In this document: positions 29,519-38,263 of the stretch, in pieces
Layout of the letters: each line of letters opens with the position of its first letter
Position numbering within the stretch: the first letter of the stretch is position 1
Origin: Micrococcaceae bacterium
Lineage (GTDB): Bacteria; Actinomycetota; Actinomycetes; Actinomycetales; Micrococcaceae
DNA length: 51,699 nucleotides
Direction of reading: 5' to 3'
NCBI GenBank assembly: GCA_025465475.1
Contig: JAODMR010000089.1
Span: forward strand, 1 to 51,699
Notes under the pieces: generated by a model
The model's database searches: none
What the model was told of the DNA's origin: nothing
The model's input: the letters and a program-made list of their open reading frames with translations, nothing else
Translations under genes and position numbers: made by a program

Positions 29519-29911
29519 GTGCCGACAAAACCAGCTGGCACTCTGTACCGCGGCCGTGAGGGCCAGTGGTCATGGGTGGGACACCGAATCACCGGTGTGG
29601 TTATCTTCTTTTTCCTGTTGGTGCACGTCTTGGACACCTCGCTGGTCCGCGTGTCGCCGGAGGCTTACACAGCAGTCATCGGGGCGTACAAGAATCCGCT
29701 GATGGGACTTGGTGAAGCAGGCCTGGTAGCAGCCATCGTCTTCCACGCTTACAACGGCCTGCGCATCATCGCCGTCGACTTCTGGAAGAACGGCCCCAAG
29801 TACCAGCGCCAGCTGCTCTGGGGTGTGCTTGGACTGTGGGTCATCACCATGGTGCCCTTCCTGATCCGCCACCTCTCCATCGTCTTTTCGCCTATCACCG
29901 GGGGGCACTGA
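29519..29911 (+). CDS. sdhC: Succinate dehydrogenase cytochrome b556 subunit
   Basis: 130 residues from GTG 29519, preceded by GGGAGG. A membrane anchor of complex II carrying haem and quinone sites. Three hydrophobic segments are seen, with the conserved WVGHRITGVVIFFFLLVHVLD and the haem-region histidine in VFHAYNGLRII. It is the first gene of sdhCDAB; its stop is 2 nt before sdhD. Confidence 0.93.
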   Translation: MPTKPAGTLYRGREGQWSWVGHRITGVVIFFFLLVHVLDTSLVRVSPEAYTAVIGAYKNPLMGLGEAGLVAAIVFHAYNGLRIIAVDFWKNGPKYQRQLLWGVLGLWVITMVPFLIRHLSIVFSPITGGH

Positions 29912-29913
29912 TC

Positions 29914-30372
29914 ATGGCCACGACGACTATTCCGTCCCCGCGCAGCGGCAAGGTCAAGTACAGCCGCAACCGCGGCTCCGGTTCCAGCTTTGAGATGCTC
30001 GCCTGGCTGTTCATGCGGCTTTCCGGGGTCGTGCTGGTGGTCCTGATCTTCGGGCACCTGTTCGTGAACCTGATGGCCGGCGACGGCATTCACGCCATCG
30101 ACTTCGGTTTCGTTGCAGGCAAATGGGCCAGCCCCTTCTGGCAGGTCTGGGACCTGGCCATGCTGTGGCTTGCCATGCTGCATGGCACCAACGGCGTCCG
30201 CACCATCATCAACGACTACGCGGAAAGGAACGGTACCCGGCTGACGCTGAAGACGGTGCTGTACATCGCGTCGTTTGTCATCCTGGTGCTGGGAACTTTG
30301 GTCATCTTCACCTTTGACCCCTGCCCGGCCGGTGCGGTCACGGACCTGCCGTCGTTCTGCCCGGCCCCTTAG
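29914..30372 (+). CDS. sdhD: Succinate dehydrogenase hydrophobic membrane anchor subunit
   Basis: 152 residues from ATG 29914, with a G-run inside the end of sdhC as ribosome site; a longer in-frame reading from 29836 overlaps sdhC and is rejected. Three membrane helices with FEMLAWLFMRLSGVVLVVLI..GHLFVN and AMLHGTNGVRTIINDY. The pairing with SdhC suggests a two-subunit haem anchor. The C-terminus carries a Cys/Pro tail (DPCPAGAVTDLPSFCPAP). The following 102-nt gap contains a small hairpin (CACCG-CAT-CGGTG, 30391-30403) before sdhA. Confidence 0.92.
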   Translation: MATTTIPSPRSGKVKYSRNRGSGSSFEMLAWLFMRLSGVVLVVLIFGHLFVNLMAGDGIHAIDFGFVAGKWASPFWQVWDLAMLWLAMLHGTNGVRTIINDYAERNGTRLTLKTVLYIASFVILVLGTLVIFTFDPCPAGAVTDLPSFCPAP

Positions 30373-30474
30373 CCGGCACGACGGGCCGGTCACCGCATCG
30401 GTGCGGCTCCCGGCAGGCTCCGGACGCACCACACCTCCGCTTTAACCGCAGTTTTGGAAGGAAGAGCATTCAGT

Positions 30475-32265
30475 ATGCAGGTCCACAAATATGACGTCGT
30501 CATCGTCGGTGCCGGCGGCGCCGGGATGCGCGCCGCCATCGAATCCGGCCAGCGCGCTCGCACCGCGGTACTGACCAAGCTCTACCCCACCCGTTCCCAC
30601 ACGGGAGCCGCCCAGGGCGGCATGTGCGCCGCCCTGGCGAACGTGGAGGAAGACAACTGGGAGTGGCACACCTTCGACACCATCAAGGGCGGCGACTACC
30701 TGGTGGACCAGGATGCCGCCGAGGTGATGGCCAAGGAAGCCATCGACGCGGTGCTGGACCTGGAGAAGATGGGCCTGCCGTTCAACCGCACGCCCGAGGG
30801 CCGCATTGACCAGCGTCGCTTTGGCGGCCACACCCGTGACCACGGCAAGGCACCCGTCCGCCGGGCCTGCTACGCCGCTGACCGCACCGGGCACATGATC
30901 CTGCAGACCCTCTACCAAAACTGCGTCAAGCACCAGGTGGAGTTCTACAACGAGTACTACGTCCTGGACCTGCTGACCGTCGAGGAGGAAGCAGTCCGTG
31001 CGGACGGCACCACCTACCTGCAGAAGCGGGTTTCCGGCGTCGTCTCCTACGACCTGGCCTCCGGCGAACTGCACGTTTTCCAGGCCAAGAGCGTCGTGTT
31101 CGCCTCCGGTGGAGCCGGCAAGGTCTTCAAGACCACCTCCAACGCCCACACCCTCACCGGCGACGGCATGGGCATCGCGTTCCGCCGCGGAATCCCCCTG
31201 GAAGACATGGAGTTCTTCCAGTTCCACCCGACCGGCCTTGCCGGGCTGGGCATCCTGCTCTCCGAGGCCGCACGCGGCGAAGGCGCGATCCTGCGCAACT
31301 CGGAGGGTGAGCGCTTCATGGAGCGTTACGCGCCGACCATCAAGGACCTCGCCCCGCGCGACATCGTTGCCCGATCCATGGCCAACGAGGTCCGCGAGGG
31401 GCGCGGCTGTGGCCCGAACAAGGACTATGTGCTGCTGGACCTGACGCACCTGGAACCGGCCCATATCGATGCCAAGCTCCCGGACATCACCGAATTCGCG
31501 CGCACCTATCTGGGTGTGGAGCCCTACACGGAGCCCGTACCGGTGTTTCCGACGGCGCACTACGCCATGGGCGGCATTCCCACCAACATCTCGGCCGAAG
31601 TGCTGCAGGACAACGACACGGTGATCCCCGGCCTGTACGCCGCCGGTGAGGTGGCCTGTGTGTCCGTGCACGGCTCCAACCGCCTGGGCACCAACTCCCT
31701 GCTGGACATTAACGTGTTCGGCAAGCGGGCAGGCATCGCCGCCGCCGAATACGCCAAAACGGCCGACTTCGTCGAACTGCCGGCCGACCCGGAAGCGTAC
31801 ACCGTGGAACTGCTGAACCACGTCCGGACCTCCGACGGCGGTGAGAAGGTGGCAGCGATCCGCAAGGAGTTGCAGGACACCATGGACGCCAACATGCAGG
31901 TGTTCCGCACCGCCGACACCTTGAACACCGTGCTGACCGACATTGCGGCCTTGGAGGAGCGCTACGCGCGTATCACCGTCCAGGACAAGGGCAAGCGCTT
32001 CAACCTGGACCTGCTGGAGGCCGTCGAACTGGGCTTCCTGCTGGAGCTGGCGAAGGTGATGACCGTTGCCGCCCTGCACCGTGAGGAATCACGCGGCGGT
32101 CACTTCCGCGAGGACTTCCCGGAGCGGGACGACGAGAACTTCATGAAGCATTCGATGGCCTACAAGGTCGCCGAGGCGGCAAATGAGGAACACACAGCCG
32201 GAATCCGGCTGGACACCAAGCCCGTGATTTTCACGCGCTACGAACCAATGGTGAGGAAATACTGA
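30475..32265 (+). CDS. sdhA: Succinate dehydrogenase flavoprotein subunit
   Basis: 596 residues from ATG 30475, with AAGGAAG upstream. It oxidises succinate to fumarate in the TCA cycle. The FAD fold is DVVIVGAGGAGMRAAIES, and the covalent-FAD histidine is H42 in TRSHTGAAQGG. Active-site segments GHTRDHGKAPVRR, FHPTGLAG, PTAHYAMGGIPTN and the HGSNRLGTNSLLD motif are present. The length and layout equal other actinobacterial SdhA proteins. Confidence 0.97.
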   Translation: MQVHKYDVVIVGAGGAGMRAAIESGQRARTAVLTKLYPTRSHTGAAQGGMCAALANVEEDNWEWHTFDTIKGGDYLVDQDAAEVMAKEAIDAVLDLEKMGLPFNRTPEGRIDQRRFGGHTRDHGKAPVRRACYAADRTGHMILQTLYQNCVKHQVEFYNEYYVLDLLTVEEEAVRADGTTYLQKRVSGVVSYDLASGELHVFQAKSVVFASGGAGKVFKTTSNAHTLTGDGMGIAFRRGIPLEDMEFFQFHPTGLAGLGILLSEAARGEGAILRNSEGERFMERYAPTIKDLAPRDIVARSMANEVREGRGCGPNKDYVLLDLTHLEPAHIDAKLPDITEFARTYLGVEPYTEPVPVFPTAHYAMGGIPTNISAEVLQDNDTVIPGLYAAGEVACVSVHGSNRLGTNSLLDINVFGKRAGIAAAEYAKTADFVELPADPEAYTVELLNHVRTSDGGEKVAAIRKELQDTMDANMQVFRTADTLNTVLTDIAALEERYARITVQDKGKRFNLDLLEAVELGFLLELAKVMTVAALHREESRGGHFREDFPERDDENFMKHSMAYKVAEAANEEHTAGIRLDTKPVIFTRYEPMVRKY

Positions 32266-32267
32266 CA

Positions 32268-33050
32268 ATGACCGCCGAACTGGCTGAGCCGGCCTCCAAG
32301 ATCGAGCTGCCCGCATCCGCGGGAGGTGGCGGAGAGATCCCCACCTTCAACATCACCCTGCGCGTTCGCCGTTACAACCCGGAGATCTCGGACGAGGCCA
32401 CCTGGGAAGATTTCGAACTGACCATGTACGGCACCGACCGGGTGCTGGACGCGCTGCACAAGGTTAAGTGGGACCACGACGGTTCCCTGTCCTTCCGGCG
32501 CTCCTGCGCCCACGGTGTGTGCGGTTCCGATGCCATGCGCATCAATGGACGCAACCGGCTGGCGTGCAAGACGCTGCTGAAGGACCTCGACACAAAGAAG
32601 CCCATCCTGGTGGAGCCCATCAAGGGCCTGCCCGTGGAGAAGGACCTCATCGTGGACATGGAGCCGTTCTTCCAGTCCTACCGCGAGATCATGCCGTTCC
32701 TGATCAACAAGGGACACGAGCCCACCAAGGAACGCCTCCAGTCCGCTGAGGAGCGGGAGCGCTTCGATGACACCACCAAGTGCATCCTCTGCGCCGCCTG
32801 CACCTCCTCCTGCCCGGTTTTCTGGACGGACGGACAGTACTTTGGCCCCGCAGCCATCGTCAACGCGCACCGATTCATCTTCGACTCCCGCGACGACGCC
32901 GGCGACATGCGGCTGGAAATCCTGAATGACAAGGAGGGCGTCTGGCGTTGCCGCACGACCTTCAACTGCTCCGAAGCCTGCCCGCGTGGCATCCAGGTGA
33001 CCAAGGCCATCTCAGAGGTCAAACAGGCCATCCTGACTCGCCGAATCTAA
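32268..33050 (+). CDS. sdhB: Succinate dehydrogenase iron-sulfur subunit
   Basis: 260 residues. It relays electrons from FAD to quinone through three clusters. The 2Fe-2S ligands are C80, C85, D88 and C100 (SCAHGVCGSD...RLAC; the aspartate third ligand is also seen in E. coli). The 4Fe-4S/3Fe-4S ligands are C172, C175, C178, C182, C228, C234 and C238. The N-terminal 25 residues are a Gly/Ala-rich extension. It begins 2 nt after sdhA and is followed by a strong terminator. Confidence 0.97.
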   Translation: MTAELAEPASKIELPASAGGGGEIPTFNITLRVRRYNPEISDEATWEDFELTMYGTDRVLDALHKVKWDHDGSLSFRRSCAHGVCGSDAMRINGRNRLACKTLLKDLDTKKPILVEPIKGLPVEKDLIVDMEPFFQSYREIMPFLINKGHEPTKERLQSAEERERFDDTTKCILCAACTSSCPVFWTDGQYFGPAAIVNAHRFIFDSRDDAGDMRLEILNDKEGVWRCRTTFNCSEACPRGIQVTKAISEVKQAILTRRI

Positions 33051-33065
33051 GGCAATCTGCGCAGC

Positions 33066-33104
33066 AAGCCGCTGCCCGGCATCGTGCCGGGCAGCGGCTT
33101 TTTT
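33066..33104 (+). terminator. Rho-independent terminator of sdhCDAB
   Basis: A perfect 16-bp stem AAGCCGCTGCCCGGCA (33066-33081) / TGCCGGGCAGCGGCTT (33085-33100) with a TCG loop, followed by TTTTTT (33099-33104). Confidence 0.95.
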
Positions 33105-33210
33105 GCATTCCAAATGCCCCGGGCACCTGAGCTTGCATGTGCCGCCCCTCCCGCCTAGCGTGGAGATCACGCCAAGTAGTCGGCCGTTCCTTCCCTTTCT
33201 GGAGTTTTCG

Positions 33211-33695
33211 GTGGACCACAAGATCCGCGTGCTCGTCCGGCTCGACGTCGACACGACGTCAGCCCATCTGGAGGTGGCCGGGTGCCTGACACCCCTCAGC
33301 TGCCAGGCCCTCTTCCCTATCCTTGACCGCGTCCGCGGCCTGACACCCGACCTCTGCATCACGGTTGACCTGAATGGCGCCTCCCACATCGAGGACGCCG
33401 CCATGGCCCTGCTACAGGCCACCACCGGGGCTGTGCTGTACACCGCGGCACGACCCGGCGGCAGCGCATCCCTGGTCCCCGGCAAAGTCCGTATCCTCGC
33501 CCCGTCGGAGTGGCCATCCTGCCCGTTGTACGAGCAGGCTCCGCATCCGCAGGACCCGGACGCTCCGCCCGATCCCCTTGCCGACGTCCTGGCCCAGCCC
33601 GGGGACCTTGCCACTGCCGAAATCCCGGGCGCTGCCGCTTACGGCGCTCCCGCAGACCCAACCGCCACTCCCACAGACCAAGGAGTTGCAGCATG
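33211..33695 (+). CDS. Unassigned protein with a STAS-like domain
   Basis: 161 residues from GTG 33211 (GGAG 6 nt upstream); the TGA at 33694-33696 overlaps the next start, so the coding part ends there. Residues about 5-95 read like a STAS fold: alternating strand and helix, SAHLEVAGCLTPLSCQALF and ITVDLNGASHIEDAAMALLQA, like anti-sigma antagonists but without a clear phosphorylatable serine at the usual spot. The remainder is a Pro/Asp/Ala tail (DPDAPPDPLADVL). No membrane segment. It is coupled to the 72-residue gene. A role in a partner-switching circuit is a guess. Confidence 0.65.
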
Positions 33696-33911
33696 ACCGC
33701 CCATCCGCACACCTCACCCCTTGCACACCTGCCGCAGGGTCGGCCTGAAAACCTGTCCACGGTGTCAACGAGCGCCCTTAATGCCCTCAGCGACCGGCTG
33801 TACCGGACCCTCGACGACCCCCGGCCGAACCCCGACGCGCTGGACCAGTACTACGACCTGATGGACGAACTAAAAGTGCGTTCCATCAGCCGCCACAGCC
33901 GTCCCTGCTGA
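33693..33911 (+). CDS. Small unassigned protein (72 residues)
   Basis: ATG 33693 overlaps the preceding stop (ATGA) and AGGAG lies 6 nt upstream, a strong translation start. The N-terminus is His/Pro-rich, followed by an amphipathic helical stretch, TSALNALSDRLYRTLDDP and ALDQYYDLMDELKVRS, ending SRHSRPC. I recognise no family. The helical part could be a protein-protein interaction segment, and the overlap suggests it works with the STAS-like protein. It converges with the YihY-like gene 25 nt away. Confidence 0.7.
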   Translation: MTAHPHTSPLAHLPQGRPENLSTVSTSALNALSDRLYRTLDDPRPNPDALDQYYDLMDELKVRSISRHSRPC

Positions 33912-33935
33912 ATCCGGTTCTCGCGGTTCGGTGGC

Positions 33936-34994
33936 TTAGGCGCGTCGAATGGATCGCGCCCGTCCGGGCTTGGCTGCGGGCTGTGAGGCACGGTCCGCGC
34001 GGCGGATGGCCCCCCAGGCAGCCGCGAAAAGATAGACCTGGCTGACAAAGTTGAACCAGATCAACAGGCCGATGATGACCGCAAAGGGAGCCAGCAGCGG
34101 ATTGGCTCCCGCCCGGCCCAGAAGCAGGCTGCTCAGCAGTTGCAGGATGGTGGCGCCGACGCCGGCCAGCAGGGTCACTTCGGCGAATACGCGCCGTGAC
34201 CAGGACAGGTGCGCGGCGAACCGGAACAGGATGACGGCGGTCAGCCAGTTCAGCAGCACGGCGACGGCGGCTCCGGCGGCCCAGGCGGCCGGAGTTGCCA
34301 CCAGAGGGTCCAGCTGCAACAGCCGGGTGAGCAGGTCCAGGGCCGAGCCGAGAATCACTGTCACCACGGCGCTGACGATGAGGGCCAGTCCCAGCAGCAC
34401 CAGCGTGCCCGCATCCTTGGCCTTAAGCAGCAGCAGGTTGGCGGCCAGCGGGCCGGCCTCCATCACGGCCCGGATGCCGTCGCGCATGGCCTGGATCCAA
34501 TTCAGTGCAGTGACGATAGTGACCACGGAAGCGACCAGTGCCGCCCAGCCAAGGCCCAACGGATCCAACAGCGTATAAGGGTCCACGAGTCCACGTGAGC
34601 CCGACACCTTCAGCAACCCGGGGGCAGCGGCTGCCACGTTGCGGATGATGGCATCAAGCAGCACCCGGTCTGAAGCCAGGAACAGCCCCGCGAGGGCGAA
34701 TCCAATGGTGAGCAGCCCCGTGATGGCGAAGAACATGTTGAAGCCGATACCGGCCGAAAGCAGGCCACCGCGCTGCAGGTTGTACTGCTGGATCACGCGG
34801 ATCGGCAGCCGGGTATTCAGCCGCGCCAGGTGCAATTCCACCCAACTGGTAACCAGCTGTAGACCAGTCGCCCCGCTGCGCTTTGCCCGCCCGTAGGCCT
34901 CCTGCTTGCGGAGGACCTCAAGCCGGAGCTTGGCCAGATCCCCCGGTACCGCCGGGCTGGTGTCCCGCCACCGCTGCTTTCGACTTCTCGCCAA
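33936..34994 (-). CDS. YihY/BrkB family membrane protein
   Basis: 352 residues if the TTG at 34994 is used (GGAAGAG upstream). A basic N-terminus precedes six hydrophobic segments. The family motif regions are RGGLLSAGIGFNMFFAITGLL, the long loop to LNWIQAMRDGIRAVM, and PLLAPFAVIIGLLIWFNFVSQVYLFAAAWG. The function of this family is not settled (once mislabelled RNase BN). The start lies 77 nt inside the RNA-ligase-like gene, an unusually large overlap, so a later start is possible. The C-terminus is Arg/Ala-rich. Confidence 0.88.
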   Translation of the reverse strand: MARSRKQRWRDTSPAVPGDLAKLRLEVLRKQEAYGRAKRSGATGLQLVTSWVELHLARLNTRLPIRVIQQYNLQRGGLLSAGIGFNMFFAITGLLTIGFALAGLFLASDRVLLDAIIRNVAAAAPGLLKVSGSRGLVDPYTLLDPLGLGWAALVASVVTIVTALNWIQAMRDGIRAVMEAGPLAANLLLLKAKDAGTLVLLGLALIVSAVVTVILGSALDLLTRLLQLDPLVATPAAWAAGAAVAVLLNWLTAVILFRFAAHLSWSRRVFAEVTLLAGVGATILQLLSSLLLGRAGANPLLAPFAVIIGLLIWFNFVSQVYLFAAAWGAIRRADRASQPAAKPGRARSIRRA

Positions 34995-35601
34995 AACTAA
35001 GCTCTTCCCGTAGTAGCCACATCCCGGATCCGTCGTGCTCGTACAGCCCCATGCCCGTCACCGGAAAGGACGCCTCAAAATCGGCCAGCTGCTGCTCGGC
35101 GTCGTCCATGGCTTGTCCGCCGACGTCGTGGGCCACGGTGATATGGGGGTGGTACGGAAAAGGCAGGTCCCGTTGCAGCGGCCCCAGCTGCAGCTTGGTA
35201 TGCAGCGCCAGGCACTCCTGGAAACCCTCCGCAACGTTGAGGTAAACCACCGGCGAGACCGGCCGGAAGGAACCGGTCCCGGCGAGACGGACGGTGAAGG
35301 GCTGCTGCTCAGCGGCAACCCGGCGCACGTGCCGCACAGTTTCCTCCCAGTCCCGAACCGGCGTCGTGGTGACCAGGGTGATGTGCGGCGGCACCACTGC
35401 CGCCAACTCGTCGCCAAAGGAGGTCCGCCAGGTGCGCAGCTCGCTGGCCAACGGTTCGGGCAAATCAACGACCACGCCAACCCAGCCACGCTCCCCGACC
35501 GAAGCAGGAGCGGCACCGTCGGCCGCAGCAGAAAGCAACGATTCGGTTTCCCAACTACCTCGGGATTGGCCGGCGTCGTGCTGTTCCGCAGCGGCATTCA
35601 T
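34918..35601 (-). CDS. 2'-5' RNA ligase/2H phosphoesterase family protein
   Basis: 227 residues. The two HxT catalytic motifs of the 2H superfamily are present: H73-I-T75 in PPHITLVT and H153-I-T155 in YHPHITVAH. Such proteins hydrolyse or ligate 2'-5' or cyclic phosphates; the cellular substrate is unknown. The N-terminal 35 residues are a poorly conserved-looking leader. It is 3 nt downstream of trpS and overlaps the YihY-like gene by 77 nt, suggesting one transcript. Confidence 0.9.
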   Translation of the reverse strand: MNAAAEQHDAGQSRGSWETESLLSAAADGAAPASVGERGWVGVVVDLPEPLASELRTWRTSFGDELAAVVPPHITLVTTTPVRDWEETVRHVRRVAAEQQPFTVRLAGTGSFRPVSPVVYLNVAEGFQECLALHTKLQLGPLQRDLPFPYHPHITVAHDVGGQAMDDAEQQLADFEASFPVTGMGLYEHDGSGMWLLREELSFGEKSKAAVAGHQPGGTGGSGQAPA

Positions 35602-35604
35602 GGG

Positions 35605-36621
35605 TCAGCGGCCAGCTCGGGGCAGGAAGCCCATCTTGTCGTAGGCGTTTGCCAGGGTGACGGAGGCGATGGCGCGGGCGCGTTCGGCGCCGCGGGCGAG
35701 CAACCGGTCAAGCTCCGCCGGGTCCTCGAGCAGCTCGTTGGTGCGGTTCCGCAGCGGAGTCAGGAAGTCGACCACCACCTCAGCCAGGTCCACCTTCAAG
35801 TGCCCGTACATCTTGCCTGCATACGCCTCCTCCAGCTCCGCGACGCTGCGGCCCGTCAGGGTGGAGTAGATGGTGAGCAGGTTGGATACGCCCGGCTTGG
35901 CGTCAGCATCAAAACGGATCTCGGTGCCCGCGTCGGTGACCGCCGACTTGATGCGCTTGGCGGCGATTTTGGGGTCTTCCAGCAACTGGATCGCCCCGTT
36001 GGGTGACTCACCGGTCTTGGACATTTTCGCCGTCGGGTTCTGCAGGTCGTAAATCTTGGCCGTCGCCTTGAGGATGGTGGCGTCCGGAACAGTGAACACG
36101 TTCCCGTATCGGGCGTTGAAGCGTTGGGCCAGGTTGCGGGTCAGTTCCAGGTGCTGCCGCTGGTCCTCACCGACCGGCACCAGATCCGCCTGGTACAGCA
36201 GGATGTCCGCCGCCATCAGCGTGGGATACGCAAACAGGCCCAGGGTGGCTGCGTCGGCCCCGGCCTTGGCGCTCTTGTCCTTGAACTGTGTCATCCGCGA
36301 CGCTTCACCAAAACCGGTGATGCAGTTCAGCACCCAGGCCAGCTCCGCGTGTTCGGGTACGTGGGACTGGACAAAAAAGATGGACTGTTCCGGGTCAATG
36401 CCGGCGGCAATGTACTGAGCCGCCACCGTGCGGGTCCGACGTGCCAGCTCTCCGGGTTCGAAGTCCACGGTGACGGCGTGCAGGTCGGGAATAAAGAACA
36501 CGGCGTCGTATTGCGATTGCATGTCCACCCATTGGCGTACCGCTCCAATGTAGTTGCCCAGGTGCAGGGAGTCCGCGGTGGGCTTGGCACCGGAGAGGAT
36601 GCGTTGGCGTGCTGCGGTCAT
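35605..36621 (-). CDS. trpS: Tryptophan-tRNA ligase
   Basis: 338 residues from ATG 36621; a longer in-frame reading to 36807 overlaps exonuclease III and is rejected. A class Ic synthetase: the HIGH motif is HLGN (20-23) after [10 protein letters not shown], and the KMSKS motif is KMSKT (199-203). FKDKSAK and [20 protein letters not shown] are typical. The start overlaps the exonuclease stop by 4 nt. No T-box or leader peptide is visible, and the position inside an operon argues against one. Confidence 0.96.
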   Translation of the reverse strand: MTAARQRILSGAKPTADSLHLGNYIGAVRQWVDMQSQYDAVFFIPDLHAVTVDFEPGELARRTRTVAAQYIAAGIDPEQSIFFVQSHVPEHAELAWVLNCITGFGEASRMTQFKDKSAKAGADAATLGLFAYPTLMAADILLYQADLVPVGEDQRQHLELTRNLAQRFNARYGNVFTVPDATILKATAKIYDLQNPTAKMSKTGESPNGAIQLLEDPKIAAKRIKSAVTDAGTEIRFDADAKPGVSNLLTIYSTLTGRSVAELEEAYAGKMYGHLKVDLAEVVVDFLTPLRNRTNELLEDPAELDRLLARGAERARAIASVTLANAYDKMGFLPRAGR

Positions 36622-37502
36622 GGGATTAATACTCTCAAATCTTCCGGATGGTTTGCGCCGGTCGCCACGGCGGCCGGCAGGGCATAGTCGATGACCAGGG
36701 GGGCATGGTCGGAGAAGCGGGTGTCCCAGCTGGGTGCGCGGTCCACGACGGCCGCCGTCGCCGAGTCGGCAAGCTCCGGGGTGGCCAGCTGGTAATCGAT
36801 GCGCCACCCGGTGTCATTGTCGAACGCCTGGCCGCGCCAGGACCACCATGTGTAGGGTCCGTCAACGTCGCCGGCCACTTCGCGGTGCACGTCCTTCCAG
36901 CCGATGTTGGCGCCGAGGAAGTCATCGAAGTATTTCCGTTCTTCGGGCAGGAACCCTGACTTCTTAAGGTTTCCCTTCCAGTTGCGGATGTCCTGTTCGC
37001 GGTGGCCAACGTTGAGGTCCCCCACCACCAGGGCGTGGTCGCTGTGCCGTGCCAACGCGGGAAGTCGGGTCAGCATTTCGTCCAGGAACCGGAACTTGTC
37101 CACCTGCTTGTCGGTGCCGACCTCGCCGGAGTGCACGTAGGCGCTCACCACGGTGAGGGTCTGCCCGTTGGGCAACAGGAAATCCGCTTCAAGCCAGCGG
37201 CCAGTGGTGGCGAAGTAGTCCTCGCCAAAACCAATGCGGGTGGCCTGCGGCTCGTGGGCGCCACGGCGGGCGGCGATGGCCACACCGGCCCGGCCCTTGG
37301 CGGAAGCTTCGGCGTGCAGCACGTGCCACTGCCCGCCCAGCAGCTCCTGCACGACGGCGTCCGGGGCGCGGACTTCCTGCAGGCACAAAATGTCCACCTG
37401 CCGCGGCGCCAGCCAGTCCGCCATGCCCCGGCGGTAGGCCGCTCGGATGCCATTGACGTTCACTGTTGCAATGCGCAGTGGAGTGTTTCCGGAAGTGCTC
37501 AC
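36618..37502 (-). CDS. xth: Exodeoxyribonuclease III (AP endonuclease)
   Basis: 294 residues from a GTG start. Acts in base excision repair at abasic sites. Catalytic residues are visible: N15 in NVNGIR, E43 in LQEVRAP, D162 and N164 in GDLNVGH, and D265/H266 in SDHAPLV, with W-rich DNA-contact segments ([21 protein letters not shown]). It is the first gene of the xth-trpS-RNA-ligase-like-YihY unit. The C-terminal end ([13 protein letters not shown]) overlaps the trpS start. Confidence 0.94.
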   Translation of the reverse strand: MSTSGNTPLRIATVNVNGIRAAYRRGMADWLAPRQVDILCLQEVRAPDAVVQELLGGQWHVLHAEASAKGRAGVAIAARRGAHEPQATRIGFGEDYFATTGRWLEADFLLPNGQTLTVVSAYVHSGEVGTDKQVDKFRFLDEMLTRLPALARHSDHALVVGDLNVGHREQDIRNWKGNLKKSGFLPEERKYFDDFLGANIGWKDVHREVAGDVDGPYTWWSWRGQAFDNDTGWRIDYQLATPELADSATAAVVDRAPSWDTRFSDHAPLVIDYALPAAVATGANHPEDLRVLIP

Positions 37503-37509
37503 CAGATGT

Positions 37510-37515
37510 ACTTTA
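37510..37515 (-). promoter_or_regulatory. Predicted -10 box for exonuclease III (possibly leaderless)
   Basis: TAAAGT followed by seven bases (ACATCTG) and the GTG at 37502, with no ribosome site. It is a good match to TANNNT and among the most AT-rich spots in the 102-nt intergenic gap. Confidence 0.45.
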
Positions 37516-37604
37516 CCGTTTGCCGGACTGCCGCTTCGCCCGTCCGCTTCCGTTGCAGGGAGCGGCCAGTACGCGGGCCGCCGCTCCCTCCCTAACTGGG
37601 TCTA

Positions 37605-38144
37605 CTAGTCCACGACGACGCCGGGAACGGCGTCGTCCGCGTCGGGCCTGAGCATTCCGCGGCCGTTCGAGGCGGTGATGGCGATGGTTTCCAGGGCGCG
37701 CTCCACCCGGTCCCGACCAGCCTCACCGGCGGCGAGGCCTTCTGTGATGACCCGTGCCTGTACCTCGATGATCTTGAAGCTGTGCTCCAGCTTGATGTCC
37801 CGCACCCCTGAGGAGGGAGCCTCTTCAACCACGGTGGTGCCCGCGGAGGCGCCGCTGCGGCCACGCGACGACGTTACCGAGCCGGTGGCGGAGGCCAGGC
37901 TCGCCTGCGCCTGACGGACCTGGGAGGCCCCAAACTGCGCAGCCTTGTGCACGCCGATGTAGACGACGGTGGAGAGCACCAGCCAGCCGAAGGCTGTCAC
38001 GGCGAGCACCCAGCCCAGCACGTCGTTGTGGTTGGCCGCGAAGACCAGGGCCACCAGGAAAACCAGGGCCAGCACCACGGTGCCGGTGCCTGCCCACCGC
38101 GTTGGGCGGCCGGATTTCTTGCGGGGGGAGCTCAGAGAGGACAT
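37605..38144 (-). CDS. Hypothetical membrane protein with two transmembrane helices
   Basis: 179 residues from ATG 38144; an extension to 38189 lacks support. A basic start (SSPRKKSGRPTRW) precedes two helices (VVLALVFLVALVFAA and VLAVTAFGWLVLSTVVYIG). A soluble part follows with an ASxxxSxxSSRGRSGAS linker and a C-terminal domain rich in charged helix (FKIIEVQARVITEGLAAGEAGRDRVERALETIAITA). I do not recognise the family. It is downstream of the ABC-2 exporter genes on the same strand, 114 nt away, so an independent promoter is likely. Confidence 0.75.
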   Translation of the reverse strand: MSSLSSPRKKSGRPTRWAGTGTVVLALVFLVALVFAANHNDVLGWVLAVTAFGWLVLSTVVYIGVHKAAQFGASQVRQAQASLASATGSVTSSRGRSGASAGTTVVEEAPSSGVRDIKLEHSFKIIEVQARVITEGLAAGEAGRDRVERALETIAITASNGRGMLRPDADDAVPGVVVD

Positions 38145-38231
38145 GGCTCCATTGTCGCAAACGACAGGCCTGGGCGCAGGAGCTTCCACCGACGGCGAAA
38201 GTGGCCCGTACCGGCGGGAGGAGCACGGTGT

Positions 38232-38263
38232 GGATCCAGCAGTCAGCGGATCCAGCAGTCAGC
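38232..38263. repeat. Perfect 16-bp tandem duplication over a stop codon
   Basis: GGATCCAGCAGTCAGC occurs twice head to tail (38232-38247, 38248-38263). On the minus strand the upstream copy contains the TGA (38261-38259) of the ABC permease gene and the second lies just beyond it, so the coding sequence is unchanged. Confidence 0.9.

Noticed and set aside
30442-32079. Long open frame antisense to sdhA (545 codons)
   Set aside because: A typical shadow of a GC-rich gene; Gly/His/Val-biased composition, no family features and no ribosome site.
36622-36807. 62-codon N-terminal extension of trpS
   Set aside because: It lies inside exonuclease III in another frame; the synthetase begins with [15 protein letters not shown], directly before the HIGH region.
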